64,000 nucleotides of DNA from Halothermothrix sp. (GCA_016841825.1 JAENYK010000001.1:248001-312000), one strand, 5' to 3'; shown: positions 8,539 to 18,464, counted from the first letter of the stretch. Notes: generated from the letters alone by a model not told the origin. Translations and numbers: made by a program.

Positions 8539-9917
8539 TGAAAATGCAACAAGATCGCAAATATGAATTAGGTCATGAGAAAATAAAAAATTTACTAATA
8601 AAATATTCAACACCAGCCATCATTGCTATGCTGTTTAACTCTCTGTACAATTTGGTTGACACTATCTTTATCGGTCAAGGTGGAGGAACATTGGCTATCG
8701 CCGGTCTGGCGATCTCTTTTCCCATCCAGATGTTAATTATGGCCATCGCTCAAACAATTGGTATTGGTGCTGCTTCAATCATCTCGCGGAACTTAGGTGC
8801 GGGGAATCAGCGCAAAGCCGAACAGACAGCAGGAATCTCTTTTACAGCAGTGACAGTTTTAAGTATTGGTTTTTCGATACTGGGTTTGATTTTTATAAAT
8901 CCTCTGCTGCAGCTCTTTGGAGCGACTAATGACATCTTACCCTACGCTAAAGAATATATGTCAATTATTTTAATGGGAAGTTTTTTCTTCTCTTCTGCCA
9001 TGTCTGCCAATAATCTGGTTCGGGCAGAAGGTTCTGCAAAAAATTCAATGATTAGTATGATTATTGGTACTGTATCCAATATCATTTTGGATCCGATCTT
9101 CATCTTTGGTTTTAACATGGGAATCAAAGGTGCAGCACTGGCTACTGTTATCGCCCAATGCTTATCTTTTATCTATCTGGTAAGATTCTTCATCGGTGAG
9201 AAGAGTCTATTGAAAATTCGCCGTGAGGATCTAAAATTAGATGTTCCACTTCTCAAAGAAATCTTTGCTATCGGCGCTTCTTCCTTTACCCGGACTGTAG
9301 CAGGAAGTCTGTTTTCAATTGTGGTAAATAATTCTCTGGGATTTTATGGAACATCCTTACACATTGCTATCTATGGTATCTCAAATCGTCTGGTCATGTT
9401 TTTTATGATGCCTCTTCTGGGTATCGTTCAGGGTTTACAACCAATTGTTGGATTCAATTACGGGGCTAAAAATTTGCAGCGGGTCAAAGATGCCTTAAAA
9501 TTAGCTATAACTGCTTCCACAACTTTCGCCTTTTTTAGTTTCGCCATTCTGATGATTTTCACAAAACTATTGGTTCAGGCATTTAACAATGATCCGGCTT
9601 TACTCACAGAAGGAGTCCCCATCGTTAGAACTATGAGTATTTTTGTTCCCGTGATTGGTTTTCAAATGATCGGTGCCAGTCTTTTCCAGGCCATCGGTAA
9701 AGCATTGCCCGCTTTAATCTTATCGATGTCCAGACAGATTTTATTCTTAATTCCCCTATTATTGATACTCCCACTCTTCTTTGGTTTATATGGAATCTTT
9801 TATGCATTCCCAGCTTCTGACTTACTATCGACCGCTGTTACTGGATTCTGGGTATCTAAAGAGATGACCATCATGAATAAATACCTGGCGAAAGAAGATA
9901 TTGAAAAAGCCAGTTGA
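8538..9917 (+). CDS. MATE-family multidrug efflux transporter
   Basis: 459 aa, about twelve membrane helices in two homologous halves. The motifs NSLYNLVDTIFIGQGGG near residues 34-50 and PLLGIVQGLQPIVGFNYGA near 290-308 are typical of the NorM/MepA branch. These pumps exchange Na+ or H+ for cationic drugs and dyes at the cytoplasmic membrane. The coupled upstream MarR regulator and strong promoter fit inducible drug or metabolite efflux. Substrate unknown. Confidence 0.92.
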   Translation: MKMQQDRKYELGHEKIKNLLIKYSTPAIIAMLFNSLYNLVDTIFIGQGGGTLAIAGLAISFPIQMLIMAIAQTIGIGAASIISRNLGAGNQRKAEQTAGISFTAVTVLSIGFSILGLIFINPLLQLFGATNDILPYAKEYMSIILMGSFFFSSAMSANNLVRAEGSAKNSMISMIIGTVSNIILDPIFIFGFNMGIKGAALATVIAQCLSFIYLVRFFIGEKSLLKIRREDLKLDVPLLKEIFAIGASSFTRTVAGSLFSIVVNNSLGFYGTSLHIAIYGISNRLVMFFMMPLLGIVQGLQPIVGFNYGAKNLQRVKDALKLAITASTTFAFFSFAILMIFTKLLVQAFNNDPALLTEGVPIVRTMSIFVPVIGFQMIGASLFQAIGKALPALILSMSRQILFLIPLLLILPLFFGLYGIFYAFPASDLLSTAVTGFWVSKEMTIMNKYLAKEDIEKAS

Positions 9918-10003
9918 TTTGAGGTTCACGTAAAATGAATATTTCACCCCGAAGTAATTTATAAACACTACACCGAGATTAGTTAACTCTCATCAGAAAA
10001 ACT

Positions 10004-10055
10004 AAAAGTGACTGCCAAAAAGTTATTGTAAACTTATAAGGTCAGTCACTTTTTT
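10004..10055 (+). terminator. Terminator after the MATE gene
   Basis: AAAAGTGACTG pairs with CAGTCACTTTT, followed by T residues, about 90 bp after the MATE stop. The flanking A-run makes it potentially bidirectional. Confidence 0.85.
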
Positions 10056-10139
10056 ATTGTTGAATTTCTATTCTCTTTACTAATGATTAACTTTGATAAA
10101 AACAGATCATTAAATGAAAGATTAGTCAGGGTATGATAA

Positions 10140-10790
10140 TTATTTTTTATAGACCCCCCACTTAATCAGATTTAGATACTCATCAAAATCAACAATCATC
10201 TTTTCATATACTTCTTTCAAAAATTTGTCATCCACCAGATTCAGATTACTTAGATTAGCATAGTTAGAATATTTTTTCGCAAACCCTTCGCGTAAAAATG
10301 CCAGAAGCTCAACCAATTTAACAAGATCGACACTATCCTTTAAAGCAGAAGTATCAATATCTTTATAATATACACCTTTGGCTAGATCGGTAAGTTTCTC
10401 AACTCGTTCAGACAACTCTTTTTCTAATCCATCCGGAATTTCTCTCATAGACTTATTAATTAATACGCCCATTTTTGGTGCTTCCACAACCATTTTGATC
10501 TTAAGCAAGCCCCAGACCTTCATTCGGTCAAAAATATCTCTAGCCGTGACTTCCTCAGACAACCGACCAACCATCTCAATATAATAATCAATAGCATAGT
10601 CAAGGATATACAAAAAGAGATTCTTTTTATTCCCAAAATAGTGGAATAGACTTCCTTTGGAAATTCCCGCAGCTTCAATTATTCGATTAGTCGAGGCATT
10701 TTCATAACCATATGTGGCGAATTCGTCTATACAAATCTGACGAATCAGCTCTCTCTTTTCATTTGGTAATTTTTCGAAATTCTCAAACAT
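10140..10790 (-). CDS. TetR/AcrR-family transcriptional regulator
   Basis: 216 aa from the ATG at 10788-10790 (AAGGATG ribosome site nine bases upstream; a longer frame exists but is less likely). The helix-turn-helix TNRIIEAAGISKGSLFHYFG spans about residues 32-51. It follows the ABC exporter genes on the same strand after a terminator. Its promoter region carries TTAACA-N6-TGTTAA and shares a diverged ~150-bp segment with the region ahead of the flavodoxin gene, suggesting that it controls both. It may also control the ABC exporter. Confidence 0.88.
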   Translation of the reverse strand: MFENFEKLPNEKRELIRQICIDEFATYGYENASTNRIIEAAGISKGSLFHYFGNKKNLFLYILDYAIDYYIEMVGRLSEEVTARDIFDRMKVWGLLKIKMVVEAPKMGVLINKSMREIPDGLEKELSERVEKLTDLAKGVYYKDIDTSALKDSVDLVKLVELLAFLREGFAKKYSNYANLSNLNLVDDKFLKEVYEKMIVDFDEYLNLIKWGVYKK

Positions 10791-10805
10791 GCAAAAACAT
10801 CCTTT

Positions 10806-10960
10806 CGTCACTATTAAAGTCACTTTAACAACAGACTGTTAATTCTTTAGTATAATGATTTCAGAAGGAGCTTTGTCACTGAAATAAACATCATTTGGTT
10901 ATTTATACTCTTACCTATAAAGTTTGGAAGACTTCCCTTCCAAAATGTCATTAAAATGAA
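10806..10960 (-). repeat. Duplicated promoter segment, copy 1 (ahead of TetR)
   Basis: This segment can be aligned over about 150 bp with 13781-13935: shared blocks include TTAAAGTC, TAACAACA, CTGTTAAT, GTTATTTATACTCT and AAATGTC in the same order. Both copies sit between an upstream gene's terminator and the start of a minus-strand gene. An 18-bp palindrome at 10825-10842 (TTAACA-N6-TGTTAA) is conserved in both. Confidence 0.7.
10825..10842. promoter_or_regulatory. Candidate TetR operator
   Basis: TTAACA and TGTTAA half-sites separated by six bases, between the presumed TetR promoter and its start codon. The equivalent site at 13796-13813 differs by one half-site base. Confidence 0.55.
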
Positions 10961-10963
10961 ACA

Positions 10964-10990
10964 GGGTATGCTGACAATCTCATCATACCC
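10964..10990 (-). terminator. Hairpin after the ABC exporter operon
   Basis: GGGTATG pairs with CATACCC on the minus strand, 20 bp after the permease stop codon, followed by a moderate T-rich stretch. Probable but weak terminator. Confidence 0.55.
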
Positions 10991-11009
10991 TCAAACAAAT
11001 ACTTTTTAT

Positions 11010-11822
11010 TTATACAGTGATATCTTTCCTCTCATAAAAATAGTATGTCAAACCAATACAAAAAACATTTATTATCAAAATGAGAATCAGATAAATTAAA
11101 TCTATTCGTCCTGTTGGAATTATATCAGCGGGTTCCACATATTTGAATGGGCTTAGCCATTTCAACCAACCCATGCTCTCTGTCATACCTGAGATAATGC
11201 CGCAAAAATAAGTCAAGAATACGATCCCCAGGGAGGCAGATAGTACAGTCTTACTTTTAGTGATAAACGTAGACAGTAAAAATCCTATCGAAGCAAAAGT
11301 CAGATGCAGTAAAAACGGAGCCACAATAATCAATAAAAAAGTAGTTATACTAAATGGTTCACGTTTGATTATTTGAAAAACTGCGAACACTGCCAGCCCT
11401 AACACCAGATTCAGGATGAATACATTGAATAGATAGCTCAGTAATTTACTGGTTACAATCTCCCTACGGGTCAATGGCTTAGCTAAAAGAAATTCAATGG
11501 TCTTCTCCCCTTCTTCTTTTGATAGAAGTCCTGCTGAAAGCATTATTGCATAAATACTACCCAGGAGCATGACAAACAAACCCACATACATCGCATAAAA
11601 CCCAAAGATGTCAGTAATAGATAATCTATCTAATCCAAAAGCTGAGTTATAGAATGCCCGGACTCCTTCTGGCATGCCATTAACCATATCCATCATATTT
11701 GCAGCATCATCTGCCATCGAAGGATATAAGAACATCACTGATGACACCAGAGCAATAATAATGATTCCCCACAAAATTAAACCTTTTTTGTTAATATTCA
11801 GTTCACGTAATAGTAGATTCAT
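11010..11822 (-). CDS. ABC-2 type exporter permease
   Basis: 270 aa with six hydrophobic segments. The loop KEEGEKTIEFLLAKPLTRREIVTSKLL near residues 102-128 is the conserved cytoplasmic element of ABC-2 permeases (NatB/CcmB-like). It overlaps the upstream ATPase gene by one base (stop/start overlap), so the two form one exporter. Such pairs usually export lipids, ions, or antimicrobial peptides or drugs; substrate unknown. Confidence 0.88.
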   Translation of the reverse strand: MNLLLRELNINKKGLILWGIIIIALVSSVMFLYPSMADDAANMMDMVNGMPEGVRAFYNSAFGLDRLSITDIFGFYAMYVGLFVMLLGSIYAIMLSAGLLSKEEGEKTIEFLLAKPLTRREIVTSKLLSYLFNVFILNLVLGLAVFAVFQIIKREPFSITTFLLIIVAPFLLHLTFASIGFLLSTFITKSKTVLSASLGIVFLTYFCGIISGMTESMGWLKWLSPFKYVEPADIIPTGRIDLIYLILILIINVFCIGLTYYFYERKDITV

Positions 11823-12706
11823 TATTCCCCCTCCTTCTCATAATAATGCATAAAGATCTCTTCTAAAGAAGGTTCTTCGATCGTGACGTTCTGTACATTC
11901 AATTGAGATAACTCATATAATAATCTTTTAATCTCACCACTATACAATACTTTAACACTGTTATTCACAATCTCTTTCTGAATGATTCCGGATAAATTTA
12001 AATCACTGTGCTCATCTTTTGCAAAATCAACCCTGATAGTTCGAAATTTATTCTGTCTCAAATCTTCGATATTCTCAACTTTGAGTATCCTGCCTTCTTT
12101 AATAATCGCCACTTTGTCACACATTTTCTGAACTTCACTTAAAACATGAGAAGAGAAGAATACGGTTGTTCCATTCTGATTCTCTTCTTTTAATAACTCA
12201 AAAAATCTGTTTTGAATCAATGGATCTAGACCTCCAGTGGGTTCATCAAGAATTAACAGCTTAGGAGCGTGCAAAAGTGCCTGTACTACTGCAACTTTCT
12301 TCTTATTACCATAAGACATGTCGTCAATCTTCCTATTTAGATCTAAATCTAATCTGTCAGCAAGATAGTTCATTCGATCCGTACAATCTTGATTGTAAAA
12401 CTTTGCTGAGTATTGGAACAGATCCCGTGCTCTCATATCATCGTAATAACTGACTTCAGCTGGAATATAACCGATGCTCTGCTTGATTTTTTTTGTATCC
12501 TGAACACAATTCTGGCCAAAGATTTGAGCAGAACCCTCTGTTGGGTAGATAAAATTTAAGAGTATACGGATAGTAGTAGATTTGCCTGCTCCATTTGGAC
12601 CAATGAAGCCAAAGATGGTTCCTTCCGGAACTTCTAAGTTAACTTCGACAATACCTCTGGCTTTTCCATAATACTTAGTTAAATTAGTAGTTTTGATAGC
12701 ATACAT
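11822..12706 (-). CDS. ABC transporter ATP-binding protein
   Basis: 294 aa. Walker A GPNGAGKST (residues ~36-44), signature MSYGNKKKVAVVQALLH, Walker B LLILDEPTGGLDP and switch SSHVLSEV are all intact. The C-terminal ~80 residues form the usual NatA-type extension. GGGGTGA precedes the ATG. Transcription starts at a well-defined promoter bracketed by two TTGACC-type palindromes, so it is tightly repressed, probably by a TetR protein. Confidence 0.93.
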   Translation of the reverse strand: MYAIKTTNLTKYYGKARGIVEVNLEVPEGTIFGFIGPNGAGKSTTIRILLNFIYPTEGSAQIFGQNCVQDTKKIKQSIGYIPAEVSYYDDMRARDLFQYSAKFYNQDCTDRMNYLADRLDLDLNRKIDDMSYGNKKKVAVVQALLHAPKLLILDEPTGGLDPLIQNRFFELLKEENQNGTTVFFSSHVLSEVQKMCDKVAIIKEGRILKVENIEDLRQNKFRTIRVDFAKDEHSDLNLSGIIQKEIVNNSVKVLYSGEIKRLLYELSQLNVQNVTIEEPSLEEIFMHYYEKEGE

Positions 12707-12723
12707 AAATAATCACCCCTTTT

Positions 12724-12781
12724 TTGACCATATGGTCAATTTGTATATTGTCATTATACTATAGATTGACCAGGTAGTCAA
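12724..12781 (-). promoter_or_regulatory. Promoter with two flanking TetR-type operators
   Basis: Minus-strand -35 TTGACT (12776-12781) and -10 TATAAT (12753-12758) with a 17-bp spacer. Palindrome TTGACCATATGGTCAA (12724-12739) lies just downstream of the start site, and a second copy TTGACTACCTGGTCAA overlaps the -35 box (12766-12781). This arrangement is classic double-operator repression of the ABC operon. Confidence 0.82.
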
Positions 12782-12886
12782 TGAGTAGAAAAAATATTTT
12801 CCTGTACTTTTACTTAAGTTCATTCCACTCTCTCAACGAAATCTATACCATAGATGTAAAAGTGATGATTTGATCCGTTATTTTGA

Positions 12887-13117
12887 CTAATAAATCTGAA
12901 TCTCAAAGATATCATCTATTCGATCTTTCATATATTGATGTGCATCAAAGACACCTTGATTATAGACTTCTGGAGCCAATTCTTCCAGGAAAAAATTTAA
13001 GATTAATGTGGCTGCAAGCTCACCAATATCCTGATCTCTCTTTTCTAAAAAGAATGTCTTTATCGCCTGAATCATATGATCTTTTTTCTCTTTGTTTAGT
13101 TTAATCTTTTCATTCAT
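12887..13117 (-). CDS. DUF2164 family protein
   Basis: 76 aa. The pattern IKLNKEKKDHMIQAIKTFF, RDQDIGELAATLILNFFLEELAP and YNQGVFDA matches DUF2164, small acidic helical proteins of unknown function. AAAAGGAG precedes the ATG. It lies 41 bp downstream of the flavodoxin gene and is probably cotranscribed with it. Confidence 0.8.
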   Translation of the reverse strand: MNEKIKLNKEKKDHMIQAIKTFFLEKRDQDIGELAATLILNFFLEELAPEVYNQGVFDAHQYMKDRIDDIFEIQIY

Positions 13118-13158
13118 TTGATACCACTCCTTTTCTAAGAATACATCTTCAATCCATT

Positions 13159-13635
13159 TTACATTTTCTCCAGCATCTTAGTTGCGAAATTTTTAATATT
13201 CTCCTCTTCAATTGCAAACTGGCTTTCCTTTACTTTGCCGACATTTTTGACCACCATTCTAGACAGAAAACCCATTTTGGAGAGATCATATTCATAGCCA
13301 AAATATCCCCGGGCATGGGCCTGTTCGTATAAGCTGTCAAACGCAGCCTTCATCTGTTCATCTACCACCTCTTTACCACCACAACAGATAAATATCCCCA
13401 CTCTCTTCCTCATCAGTAAATCTTTATTTTTATCACATAACTTTCTGATTTGAGATTGAATTTTGTCCATGTGAATTGAACCACCGATGATTATCTGATC
13501 ATATTCCTGTAAATTAGGAACTCTGTCCTTGACTGCATTTACTAGTATAACATCCTCAGATAAACTTTTTGCCAATAACTCAGCCGACTTCTTAGTAGTC
13601 CCATGTTTACTGGCATAGATTATGATCGTCTTCAT
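13159..13635 (-). CDS. Flavodoxin-domain protein (HemG-like)
   Basis: 158 aa. The FMN phosphate loop YASKHGTTKKSAE (residues 7-19) and IIIGGSIHMDKIQ (48-60) fit the flavodoxin_5 family, which includes protoporphyrinogen oxidase HemG and menaquinone-linked relatives. It is likely a cytoplasmic or membrane-peripheral electron carrier. Ribosome site GGGAGG precedes the ATG. The upstream region is the second copy of the duplicated promoter segment. No haem genes are nearby, so a haem role is not supported. Confidence 0.82.
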   Translation of the reverse strand: MKTIIIYASKHGTTKKSAELLAKSLSEDVILVNAVKDRVPNLQEYDQIIIGGSIHMDKIQSQIRKLCDKNKDLLMRKRVGIFICCGGKEVVDEQMKAAFDSLYEQAHARGYFGYEYDLSKMGFLSRMVVKNVGKVKESQFAIEEENIKNFATKMLEKM

Positions 13636-13780
13636 ACACGTTCCTCCCTCTAAAAAATACTTCTTCTAGCAAAACCAATCTACTTCTCATGTCCTACAAT
13701 GTCTTATCTGCGTCTTTATCCCATATCTTTACAAGTATTAATTTGGAAATCTTATTACTTTATAAGAAGACATCAAAATA

Positions 13781-13935
13781 TTAATTAAAGTCGCACTAAC
13801 AACAAGCTGTTAATGCCTTAAGTTTAACGACTTCACAAGAGGATTTGTCCCTCCACTAAAGTAAACAGCATTCAGTTATTTATACTCTCATCTGTAGAAG
13901 CTGAGAGACTTCTCTTCTGAAATGTCGTAAAAAAA
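13781..13935 (-). repeat. Duplicated promoter segment, copy 2 (ahead of flavodoxin)
   Basis: Diverged copy of 10806-10960, described there. It fills the gap between the cysS terminator and the flavodoxin gene; candidate operator at 13796-13813. Nothing else is seen in 13636-13987 apart from the terminator at 13929. Confidence 0.68.
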
Positions 13936-13962
13936 GCAAAGTCACCCAAAGGTAACTTTGCT
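13929..13962 (-). terminator. cysS terminator
   Basis: AGCAAAGTTACC pairs with GGTGACTTTGCT on the minus strand and is followed by seven T residues, 26 bp after the cysS stop. Confidence 0.9.
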
Positions 13963-13987
13963 AATTATCAAACATACTCAGTCAACC

Positions 13988-15394
13988 TTATTGCTCAGGA
14001 GTAACAACTTCCCATACTTGACCTTCTTTCGTATCTTTCACTAATACTCCCTTTGCTTTCAGTTCATCTCGCAGAGCATCCGAGCGAGCCCAATCTTTAT
14101 TAACTCTGGCTTCTTTTCGCTCTTCGATCAACTGCATCAAATCCACCGATAATTCCTGCTGTTTTTCAATCTCCTGATCTAAATTCAGCCCAAAGACCCG
14201 ATCCATCTCCAAAATCAAATCATAACCTTCTTTAGAGACAACCTCCGAATTGCGTACCATCTCCCAGAGAATACCCAGAGCCTCCGGTACATTCAAATCA
14301 TCATCTATTGCCTCTTCAAAACGCTTTTGATAGTGGTCTAGTTGGCTCATATTAGCCAGATGATTCGTAGATTCACGGAATTTCTCTACATTAATCCACA
14401 ATCTAGTTAACGCAGTATTTGCACTCTCCAGACCATTCCAGGTAAAATTCATCGTCTTACGATAATGAGCATTTAAGCACATATAGCGATAGGCCAGAGG
14501 GTTATAACCCCGCTGAGCAATATCAGAAATAGTCCAGACATTCCCCAGACTCTTAGACATCTTACCTCCGTCAACCTGTAAAAACTCCCCATGCATCCAA
14601 TATCTGACTACTTCTTTGTCAGTATAACCTGTATTCTGGGCGATCTCATTCTCGTGATGAATGGGAATATGGTCTATCCCTCCGGTATGCAGTTCAAACT
14701 CCTGACCAAGATATTTGATGCTCATGGCTGAGCACTCAATATGCCATCCCGGATAACCCATTCCCCACGGGCTCTCCCACTGCATAATATGATTCGGTTC
14801 AGCTCTTTTCCAGAGAGCAAAATCAGCTGGATGACGTTTTTCAGGATTCACATCTACCCTGGCACCTGCCATCTGCTCTTCTAAATTAATCCGCGACAAT
14901 TTACCATAATCAGCTAATTTGCTGATATCAAAATATATACCATCAGAAATCTCATAAGCATAGCCCTTCTCCAAAAGAACTTTAACAAAATCGATCATCT
15001 CCTGAATATGTTCAGTAGCTCTGCAGACTATCTTTGGTTTGAGTAAGTTTAGTCGCTCAAAATCCTTAAAAAATACATCTGTAATCTGTTTTGCTATCTC
15101 CCACGGACTTTGTCCGGTCTCTTTAGCCCTCTTGATCATCTTATCTTCACCTTCATCAGCATCTGATAATAGATGCCCCACGTCGGTGATATTCATAACA
15201 TGTTTAACCTCAAACCCATTATATTCTAAAACCCGACGAAGCAGGTCAGCGAACACATATGACCGTATATTCCCTATATGAGCATAGTTATATACAGTAG
15301 GTCCACAAGTGTACATTCCCACTTCTTTATCATTTTTTAATGGCACAAACTCCTCTTTCTGACGAGTGAGTGTATTATACACATGCAAACTCAT
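13988..15394 (-). CDS. cysS: Cysteinyl-tRNA synthetase
   Basis: 468 aa from the ATG at 15392-15394 (AAGGAGGG seven bases upstream). HIGH-type motif in YNYAHIGNIRSY (near residues 33-44), zinc ligands in the TCGPTVYN and GWHIECSAM regions, and KMSKSLGN are present. It charges tRNA-Cys in the cytoplasm. No T-box leader is visible. It follows secA after a terminator, so it probably has its own promoter. Confidence 0.96.
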   Translation of the reverse strand: MSLHVYNTLTRQKEEFVPLKNDKEVGMYTCGPTVYNYAHIGNIRSYVFADLLRRVLEYNGFEVKHVMNITDVGHLLSDADEGEDKMIKRAKETGQSPWEIAKQITDVFFKDFERLNLLKPKIVCRATEHIQEMIDFVKVLLEKGYAYEISDGIYFDISKLADYGKLSRINLEEQMAGARVDVNPEKRHPADFALWKRAEPNHIMQWESPWGMGYPGWHIECSAMSIKYLGQEFELHTGGIDHIPIHHENEIAQNTGYTDKEVVRYWMHGEFLQVDGGKMSKSLGNVWTISDIAQRGYNPLAYRYMCLNAHYRKTMNFTWNGLESANTALTRLWINVEKFRESTNHLANMSQLDHYQKRFEEAIDDDLNVPEALGILWEMVRNSEVVSKEGYDLILEMDRVFGLNLDQEIEKQQELSVDLMQLIEERKEARVNKDWARSDALRDELKAKGVLVKDTKEGQVWEVVTPEQ

Positions 15395-15534
15395 AATACT
15401 CCCTCCTTTTGACATTGTCACACAAATTCTATGACATTCCAAGATTCCTTATTAATCTTATCACATAATTATCAGTTTGAAAACTGTTTTTGTAAATTTA
15501 CTCCGGATTTTCTGTAAATAATTTCATAAATGAG

Positions 15535-15559
15535 AAAACCTGTGACACAGCCACAGGCT
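15535..15559 (-). terminator. secA terminator
   Basis: CCTGTG pairs with CACAGG around GCTGTGT, followed by TTTTCTC, ten bases after the secA stop on the minus strand. Confidence 0.75.
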
Positions 15560-15568
15560 TTACTCCCT

Positions 15569-18166
15569 CTATCTACCACAGCACTTCTTATATTTTTTCC
15601 CACTACCACAGGGGCATGGCTCATTACGACCAATCTTCTCACCTTTGACAATTGGTTCTCGTTTGACCTCATTATTCTCAGGTGAGTTGTTAGTATACAT
15701 CTCCCTTTGCGGAGCCGCTTGACCTGGTTGACGCAGAGCCAGATTAGTTGTATCCTGATCGCCGGATACATGAGTGATCTGACGTTCTTTCATCTGAGTC
15801 TCCCCGGTAATTACTCTAATATGGAAGAGAGTTTTAATCACATCTGATCTGATACTCTCGGTCATATTTTTGAAGAGATCAAAAGACTCAAACTTATATT
15901 CTGTCAAAGGATCTCGCTGACCATATGCCCGTAAACTAATACCCTGGCGTAAATCATCCATCATATCCAGATGATCCATCCATTTTCGATCAATAATTGA
16001 CAGAGCTATTTGCTTCTCCAATTGACACATAACCTGAGAACCCAATGATTCTTCACGATTAACGTATAATCTGTTCAGTTTATCCCACAAATACTCAGAA
16101 ATCTCAGCAAAATCTTTACCTTTTAAATCTTCCACTTTGACCAATTCCCGATCTGCAAAACTCTGCTCCCAATAAGTCATTAAACCTTCCAGATCCCAAT
16201 CTTCGGGGTGAATCTCTTTTGGCAGATAGATTGATAGCATATCCTCTAACATTTTTTCTGCCATACCCAAAATTTTCTCCTTAAGCTTATCTTCCAATAA
16301 CATCTCTCGACGCTGATTGTAAATAATCTCTCTCTGTTTATTCAATACATCATCATATTCTAAGACATGTTTTCTAATCTCAAAATTACGGGCTTCAACC
16401 TTCTTCTGCGCCCGCTCGATAGACTTGCTGATTAAAGAATGCTCAATTGGCATATCTTCTTCCATCCCCAGCTTATCCATAATGGCATAAATATTATCTG
16501 AACCGAAGAGACGCATCAGGTCATCTTCCAGAGAGATATAGAACTGGGAAGAACCCGGGTCACCCTGACGTCCAGCACGACCACGAAGCTGATTGTCTAT
16601 CCGTCTACTCTCATGGCGCTCAGTACCAACTATATGAAGGCCACCCAGTTCTTTAACTCCTTCTCCGAGAACAATATCAGTACCACGGCCAGCCATGTTC
16701 GTAGCAATAGTTACCCGATTACTATGACCTGCATCTTTGATAATCTCAGCTTCCTGGGCATGATACTTAGCGTTCAATACTTTATGGGAAACGCCCCGTT
16801 TTTTTAACATCTCACTCAGCATTTCAGAATTTTCAATCGAGATGGTACCGACCAGAATAGGCTGCCCTGTCTGATGACGTTTGACAATCTCCTCCACAAC
16901 AGCTGTGAACTTAGCTTTTTCTGATTTATAGATCACATCAGCCATGTCATCTCTAATCATTGGTTCATTGGTTGGAATGACAACAACAGGCAATTTATAA
17001 ATTTTGATAAACTCCTCTTCTTCAGTCTCAGCAGTACCAGTCATCCCTGCCAATTTATTATACATTCTAAAGTAATTCTGATATGTAATACCGGCAAGGG
17101 TCTGACTCTCCCGTTGGACCTTCACTCTCTCCTTGGCTTCTATCGCCTGATGCAAACCATCACTATACCTTCGTCCAGCCATGATCCGTCCAGTAAATTC
17201 ATCAACGATCATTACTTCACCTTCGGCTACTACATAATCCCGATCTCGCTTCATCAATACATGGGCTTTCAAAGCTTGATTCAGATGATGTACCAGATCC
17301 ATATGTTCATTATCGTATAAATTACCTACTCCAAGAACCTTCTCAACTTGATGAACCCCTTCCTCAGTGGGGGCTACTGTTCTGGCTTTCTCATCAACAG
17401 TATAATCCTCATCTTTGACCAATCTGGGAACAATTTTTGCAAATCTCCCATAGATTTCCGGAGACTGATCTGAAGGCCCAGAGATAATCAACGGAGTTCT
17501 GGCTTCATCGATCAGAATACTATCCACCTCATCAATAATCGCAAAATTCAATTCACGCTGCACAAGATGTTCGGGAGTCATGGACATATTATCTCGTAAA
17601 TAATCAAAACCAAACTCATTATTGGTCCCATAGGTAATATCTGCATGATATGCTTGTCGCCGCTCTTCCGGGGACATATCATGGAGAATAACTCCTACTG
17701 TCAAACCTAAGAATTCATAAACTTTACCCATCCATTCAGCATCACGCCTGGCCAGATAATCATTAACTGTAACCACATGAACGCCGTTACCGGTCAGAGC
17801 GTTCAGATATGCTGGCAAAGTCGCAGCCAGGGTTTTACCTTCACCGGTTTTCATCTCAGCGATCTTCCCCTGATGTAGAACAATCCCGCCGATCAATTGT
17901 ACATCATAATGGCGAAACTTCTCGAGAGTAGATCTTTGGGCTGCTTCTCGCACAACAGCAAAAGCTTCAGGCAATAAATCATCAATGGTCTCACCTTTTA
18001 CTAAACGGGCTCTAAACTCATCGGTCTTGGCACGAAGTTCTTCATCATTCAAAACTTTAATCTGTGATTCTAAGGCATTAATTCGTTCAACCAGTGGATA
18101 GATCTTCTCTAATTCCACCTCATTAGCATCTCTAAATACATTAAAGATACCTTTCAAAAAACTCAT
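15569..18166 (-). CDS. secA: Preprotein translocase ATPase SecA
   Basis: 865 aa. Walker [51 protein letters not shown] and the C-terminal zinc motif [13 protein letters not shown] are all intact. SecA drives export of unfolded proteins through SecYEG. The start has AAGGGGTGAG. A 51-aa membrane protein gene lies 16 bp upstream on the same strand and a SigH-like promoter precedes that. Nothing is unusual in the coding region. Confidence 0.97.
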   Translation of the reverse strand: MSFLKGIFNVFRDANEVELEKIYPLVERINALESQIKVLNDEELRAKTDEFRARLVKGETIDDLLPEAFAVVREAAQRSTLEKFRHYDVQLIGGIVLHQGKIAEMKTGEGKTLAATLPAYLNALTGNGVHVVTVNDYLARRDAEWMGKVYEFLGLTVGVILHDMSPEERRQAYHADITYGTNNEFGFDYLRDNMSMTPEHLVQRELNFAIIDEVDSILIDEARTPLIISGPSDQSPEIYGRFAKIVPRLVKDEDYTVDEKARTVAPTEEGVHQVEKVLGVGNLYDNEHMDLVHHLNQALKAHVLMKRDRDYVVAEGEVMIVDEFTGRIMAGRRYSDGLHQAIEAKERVKVQRESQTLAGITYQNYFRMYNKLAGMTGTAETEEEEFIKIYKLPVVVIPTNEPMIRDDMADVIYKSEKAKFTAVVEEIVKRHQTGQPILVGTISIENSEMLSEMLKKRGVSHKVLNAKYHAQEAEIIKDAGHSNRVTIATNMAGRGTDIVLGEGVKELGGLHIVGTERHESRRIDNQLRGRAGRQGDPGSSQFYISLEDDLMRLFGSDNIYAIMDKLGMEEDMPIEHSLISKSIERAQKKVEARNFEIRKHVLEYDDVLNKQREIIYNQRREMLLEDKLKEKILGMAEKMLEDMLSIYLPKEIHPEDWDLEGLMTYWEQSFADRELVKVEDLKGKDFAEISEYLWDKLNRLYVNREESLGSQVMCQLEKQIALSIIDRKWMDHLDMMDDLRQGISLRAYGQRDPLTEYKFESFDLFKNMTESIRSDVIKTLFHIRVITGETQMKERQITHVSGDQDTTNLALRQPGQAAPQREMYTNNSPENNEVKREPIVKGEKIGRNEPCPCGSGKKYKKCCGR

Positions 18167-18182
18167 CTATCTCACCCCTTAT

Positions 18183-18338
18183 TTATTTTATCCATAAATC
18201 ATAATATGATAGGAGGATCGCCCCTAAAACTATCGGATTAGTAACCAGATGCCCCACTCCTACAATGTCCAAAACCCATGTCAGAAGTGTAACATGGGCT
18301 ACTAACCCCAAAACTCTTAACCGTTTTACGGTAAGCAA
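18183..18338 (-). CDS. 51-aa hydrophobic protein ahead of secA
   Basis: A TTG at 18336-18338 follows AGGGAG by nine bases and directly follows two in-frame stops. The peptide LLTVKRLRVLGLVAHVTLLT, WVLDIVGVGHLVTN and PIVLGAILLSYYDLWIK predicts two membrane helices. The stop is 16 bp before the secA start, so it is almost certainly cotranscribed. No family is recognised; a link to protein export is inferred from position only. Confidence 0.6.
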   Translation of the reverse strand: MLTVKRLRVLGLVAHVTLLTWVLDIVGVGHLVTNPIVLGAILLSYYDLWIK

Positions 18339-18365
18339 ACTCTATCACTCCCTTTCTCTTATCAT

Positions 18366-18395
18366 GTATTCTTCGAAAGATTGGCAAACTCCTTG
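18366..18395 (-). promoter_or_regulatory. SigH-like promoter of the secA unit
   Basis: CAAGGAGTT (18387-18395) and GAAGAATAC (18366-18374) are spaced 12 bp, close to the Bacillus SigH consensus RNAGGAWWW-N11/12-RNNGAATWW with three mismatches. Confidence 0.5.
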
Positions 18396-18464
18396 CAGGA
18401 TAAGTGAATTTTTTGACGAAGGAGTAAAAGTAGATCTTGAACGTAAATTGATGGAGGTTTGAAT

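Noticed and set aside
18265-18462. Plus-strand 65-aa ORF ahead of the TPR gene
   Set aside because: It overlaps the better-supported minus-strand 51-aa gene and the SigH-like promoter and has no ribosome site.
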